Positions 5,969-7,009 of a DNA stretch of 7,009 bases are shown here, one piece after another. The notes beneath the pieces are model-generated. The model did no database searches. It saw nothing but the letters and a program-made list of their open reading frames with translations, and had not been told where the DNA came from. Each line of letters starts with the position of its first letter. Position 1 is the stretch's first letter. The stretch is taken from assembly GCA_021807465.1 (NCBI GenBank), contig JAKBCX010000076.1:1-7009 (forward strand). The letters are read 5' to 3'. This DNA is from Pseudomonadota bacterium. Lineage in GTDB: Bacteria; Pseudomonadota; Alphaproteobacteria; Acetobacterales; Acetobacteraceae. The position numbers and the translations under genes were made by a program.

Positions 5969-7009
5969 TCACACAGGCAGCGTCACCGTGGCGCGCAACC
6001 CGCCTTCGGGCCTGTTGGCCAGGGTAATATCTCCACCATGGGCGCGCACAATGTTGCGGGCAATGGAAAGGCCAAGGCCGGAGCCGCCCGTCTCGCGGTT
6101 GCGGCTGCCCTCCAGGCGGCGGAACGGCTCGAACACGCGCTCCATTTCCTCCGCCGGAATACCCGGGCCGTCATCTTCTATGTCTATGCGCGCCAGCCCG
6201 CGTTGCAGCGGGTGCAGCGTCACGCGCGCCGCCTCGCCATATTTCAGCGCGTTTCCTACAAGGTTAGCCAAAGCGCGCTTCAGCGCCAGCGGCCGCGCCC
6301 GCACCGGCATATGCGCGGGGCCGTTATAAATCAGCGCATCGGCATGGTCGGGGTCGCCATCGGCGGCATCGTCCAGAATGGTGCGCAGCAGGCTGGCAAG
6401 GTCCAGCTTGGCCACTGGCTCGGTGGTGGCGGCATCGCGCCCAAAGGCCAGTGTGGCGGCCACCATGGCTTCCATCTCGTCCAAATCCGCCAGCATTTTC
6501 GCGCGCTGCTCGTCATCCTCCATATATTCAGCGCGCAATTTCAGCCGCGTTATCGGCGTGCGCAAATCATGCCCGATGGCGGTGAGCAAAAACGTGCGGT
6601 CCTCCACAAAGCGCCTTATGCGCGCCGCCATGGTGTTGAAGGAGCGCGCCGCGGTGACAATTTCCAGCGGCCCCGTCTCCGGCAAAGGCGGCGCGTGTAC
6701 CACGTCGCGCCCCAGCGCCTCGGCCGCGGCGGCCAGGGTTTTCACCGGCGCCAGCAGCTCGCGCACCGCCCAGGTAATCATCAGCGCGCCCAGCAGCGTC
6801 ATGATGATAAAAGCCGAGGCAAAGCCGGGCGAGCGCCAGGGCGCCACCGGCGGCAGGGTGGAGCTGATGGTAAGCCAGTAAACCGGCGGCAGCTCGGCGC
6901 CCGGCAGCAGCCCGTTGAAAAGCTGGTTGAGCACGCCAAACGGCCCTGAATCATCCGGCGGGGCGCCCAGCCCAAATGGCCCGCCATCACCCGCCCAACC
7001 CCTTTGCGG
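5969..7009 (-). CDS. EnvZ-like sensor histidine kinase, N-terminus outside window
   Basis: This is an inner-membrane sensor that autophosphorylates on histidine and passes the phosphate to a response regulator, probably OmpR-like. The visible 346 residues continue open to the right edge, so the first membrane helix and part of the periplasmic domain are missing. Counting from the edge, residues 1-60 are a periplasmic stretch rich in Gly and Pro. A membrane helix follows at about 62-81, then a HAMP linker to about 133. The dimerisation helix has FLLTAIGHDLRTPITRL with phosphoacceptor H147. The ATPase domain has the N box NLVGNALKYG (N249, N253), DDGPGIP (279-285), FEPFRR (293-298) and GGSGLGLS (308-315). 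The FLLTAIGHDLRTPITRLKLRAE block is typical of the EnvZ branch. A GTG at 6934 (residue 26) is in frame but would leave out the first membrane helix, so it is not the true start. The partner regulator is probably just upstream, unseen. Confidence 0.93.
   Translation of the reverse strand, partial: PQRGWAGDGGPFGLGAPPDDSGPFGVLNQLFNGLLPGAELPPVYWLTISSTLPPVAPWRSPGFASAFIIMTLLGALMITWAVRELLAPVKTLAAAAEALGRDVVHAPPLPETGPLEIVTAARSFNTMAARIRRFVEDRTFLLTAIGHDLRTPITRLKLRAEYMEDDEQRAKMLADLDEMEAMVAATLAFGRDAATTEPVAKLDLASLLRTILDDAADGDPDHADALIYNGPAHMPVRARPLALKRALANLVGNALKYGEAARVTLHPLQRGLARIDIEDDGPGIPAEEMERVFEPFRRLEGSRNRETGGSGLGLSIARNIVRAHGGDITLANRPEGGLRATVTLPV

Noticed and set aside
5891..6949. 352-codon plus-strand open frame opposite the sensor kinase
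   Set aside because: The composition is rich in R, H, Q and G as expected from the reverse of GC-rich coding DNA. There is no domain similarity, and the minus strand carries a complete set of histidine kinase motifs.

Overview
The window is GC-rich, densely packed bacterial chromosome and looks like an alphaproteobacterium. The evidence is codon bias toward G/C at third positions, the gene order HDAC-family protein / xseB / ispA, an EnvZ-like kinase, and a palindromic intergenic repeat of a type common in proteobacteria. Gene content alone does not fix the genus. I see no plasmid, phage, transposase, CRISPR, tRNA or rRNA signals. No stretch over 300 bases lacks a gene; the longest gap is 136 bases, at 5150-5285.

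Layout, left to right. Positions 1-1721 hold a minus-strand operon, transcribed from right to left: a small TusA/SirA-fold protein without the family's catalytic cysteine, a zinc-dependent histone-deacetylase-family hydrolase, xseB (small subunit of exonuclease VII), and the start of ispA (farnesyl diphosphate synthase), which runs off the left edge. Spacing is tight: a 4-base ATGA overlap, then gaps of 26 and 2 bases. Divergent from it across 64 bases is mak (1786-2682, plus strand), a ROK-family sugar kinase very like E. coli Mak fructokinase. It converges on ndk (2762-3184, minus strand, nucleoside diphosphate kinase), with a strong hairpin terminator between them.

ndk is divergent from a 624-residue ABC-F ATPase of the YheS type (3275-5149, plus strand), a soluble ribosome-associated family. 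The ABC-F gene converges on a uridine-kinase-like P-loop protein (5286-5879, minus strand). The gap between those two holds an inverted pair of palindromic repeats. The right end (5969-7009, minus strand) is an EnvZ-like sensor histidine kinase whose N-terminus lies outside the window.

Most of this is housekeeping: isoprenoid precursor synthesis, DNA repair, nucleotide balance, sugar phosphorylation, translation support and envelope signalling. I found no convincing new multi-gene system. The best leads are the cysteine-less TusA-like protein translationally coupled to a deacetylase-family enzyme, the inverted repeat pair, and the uridine-kinase-like protein of unknown substrate.
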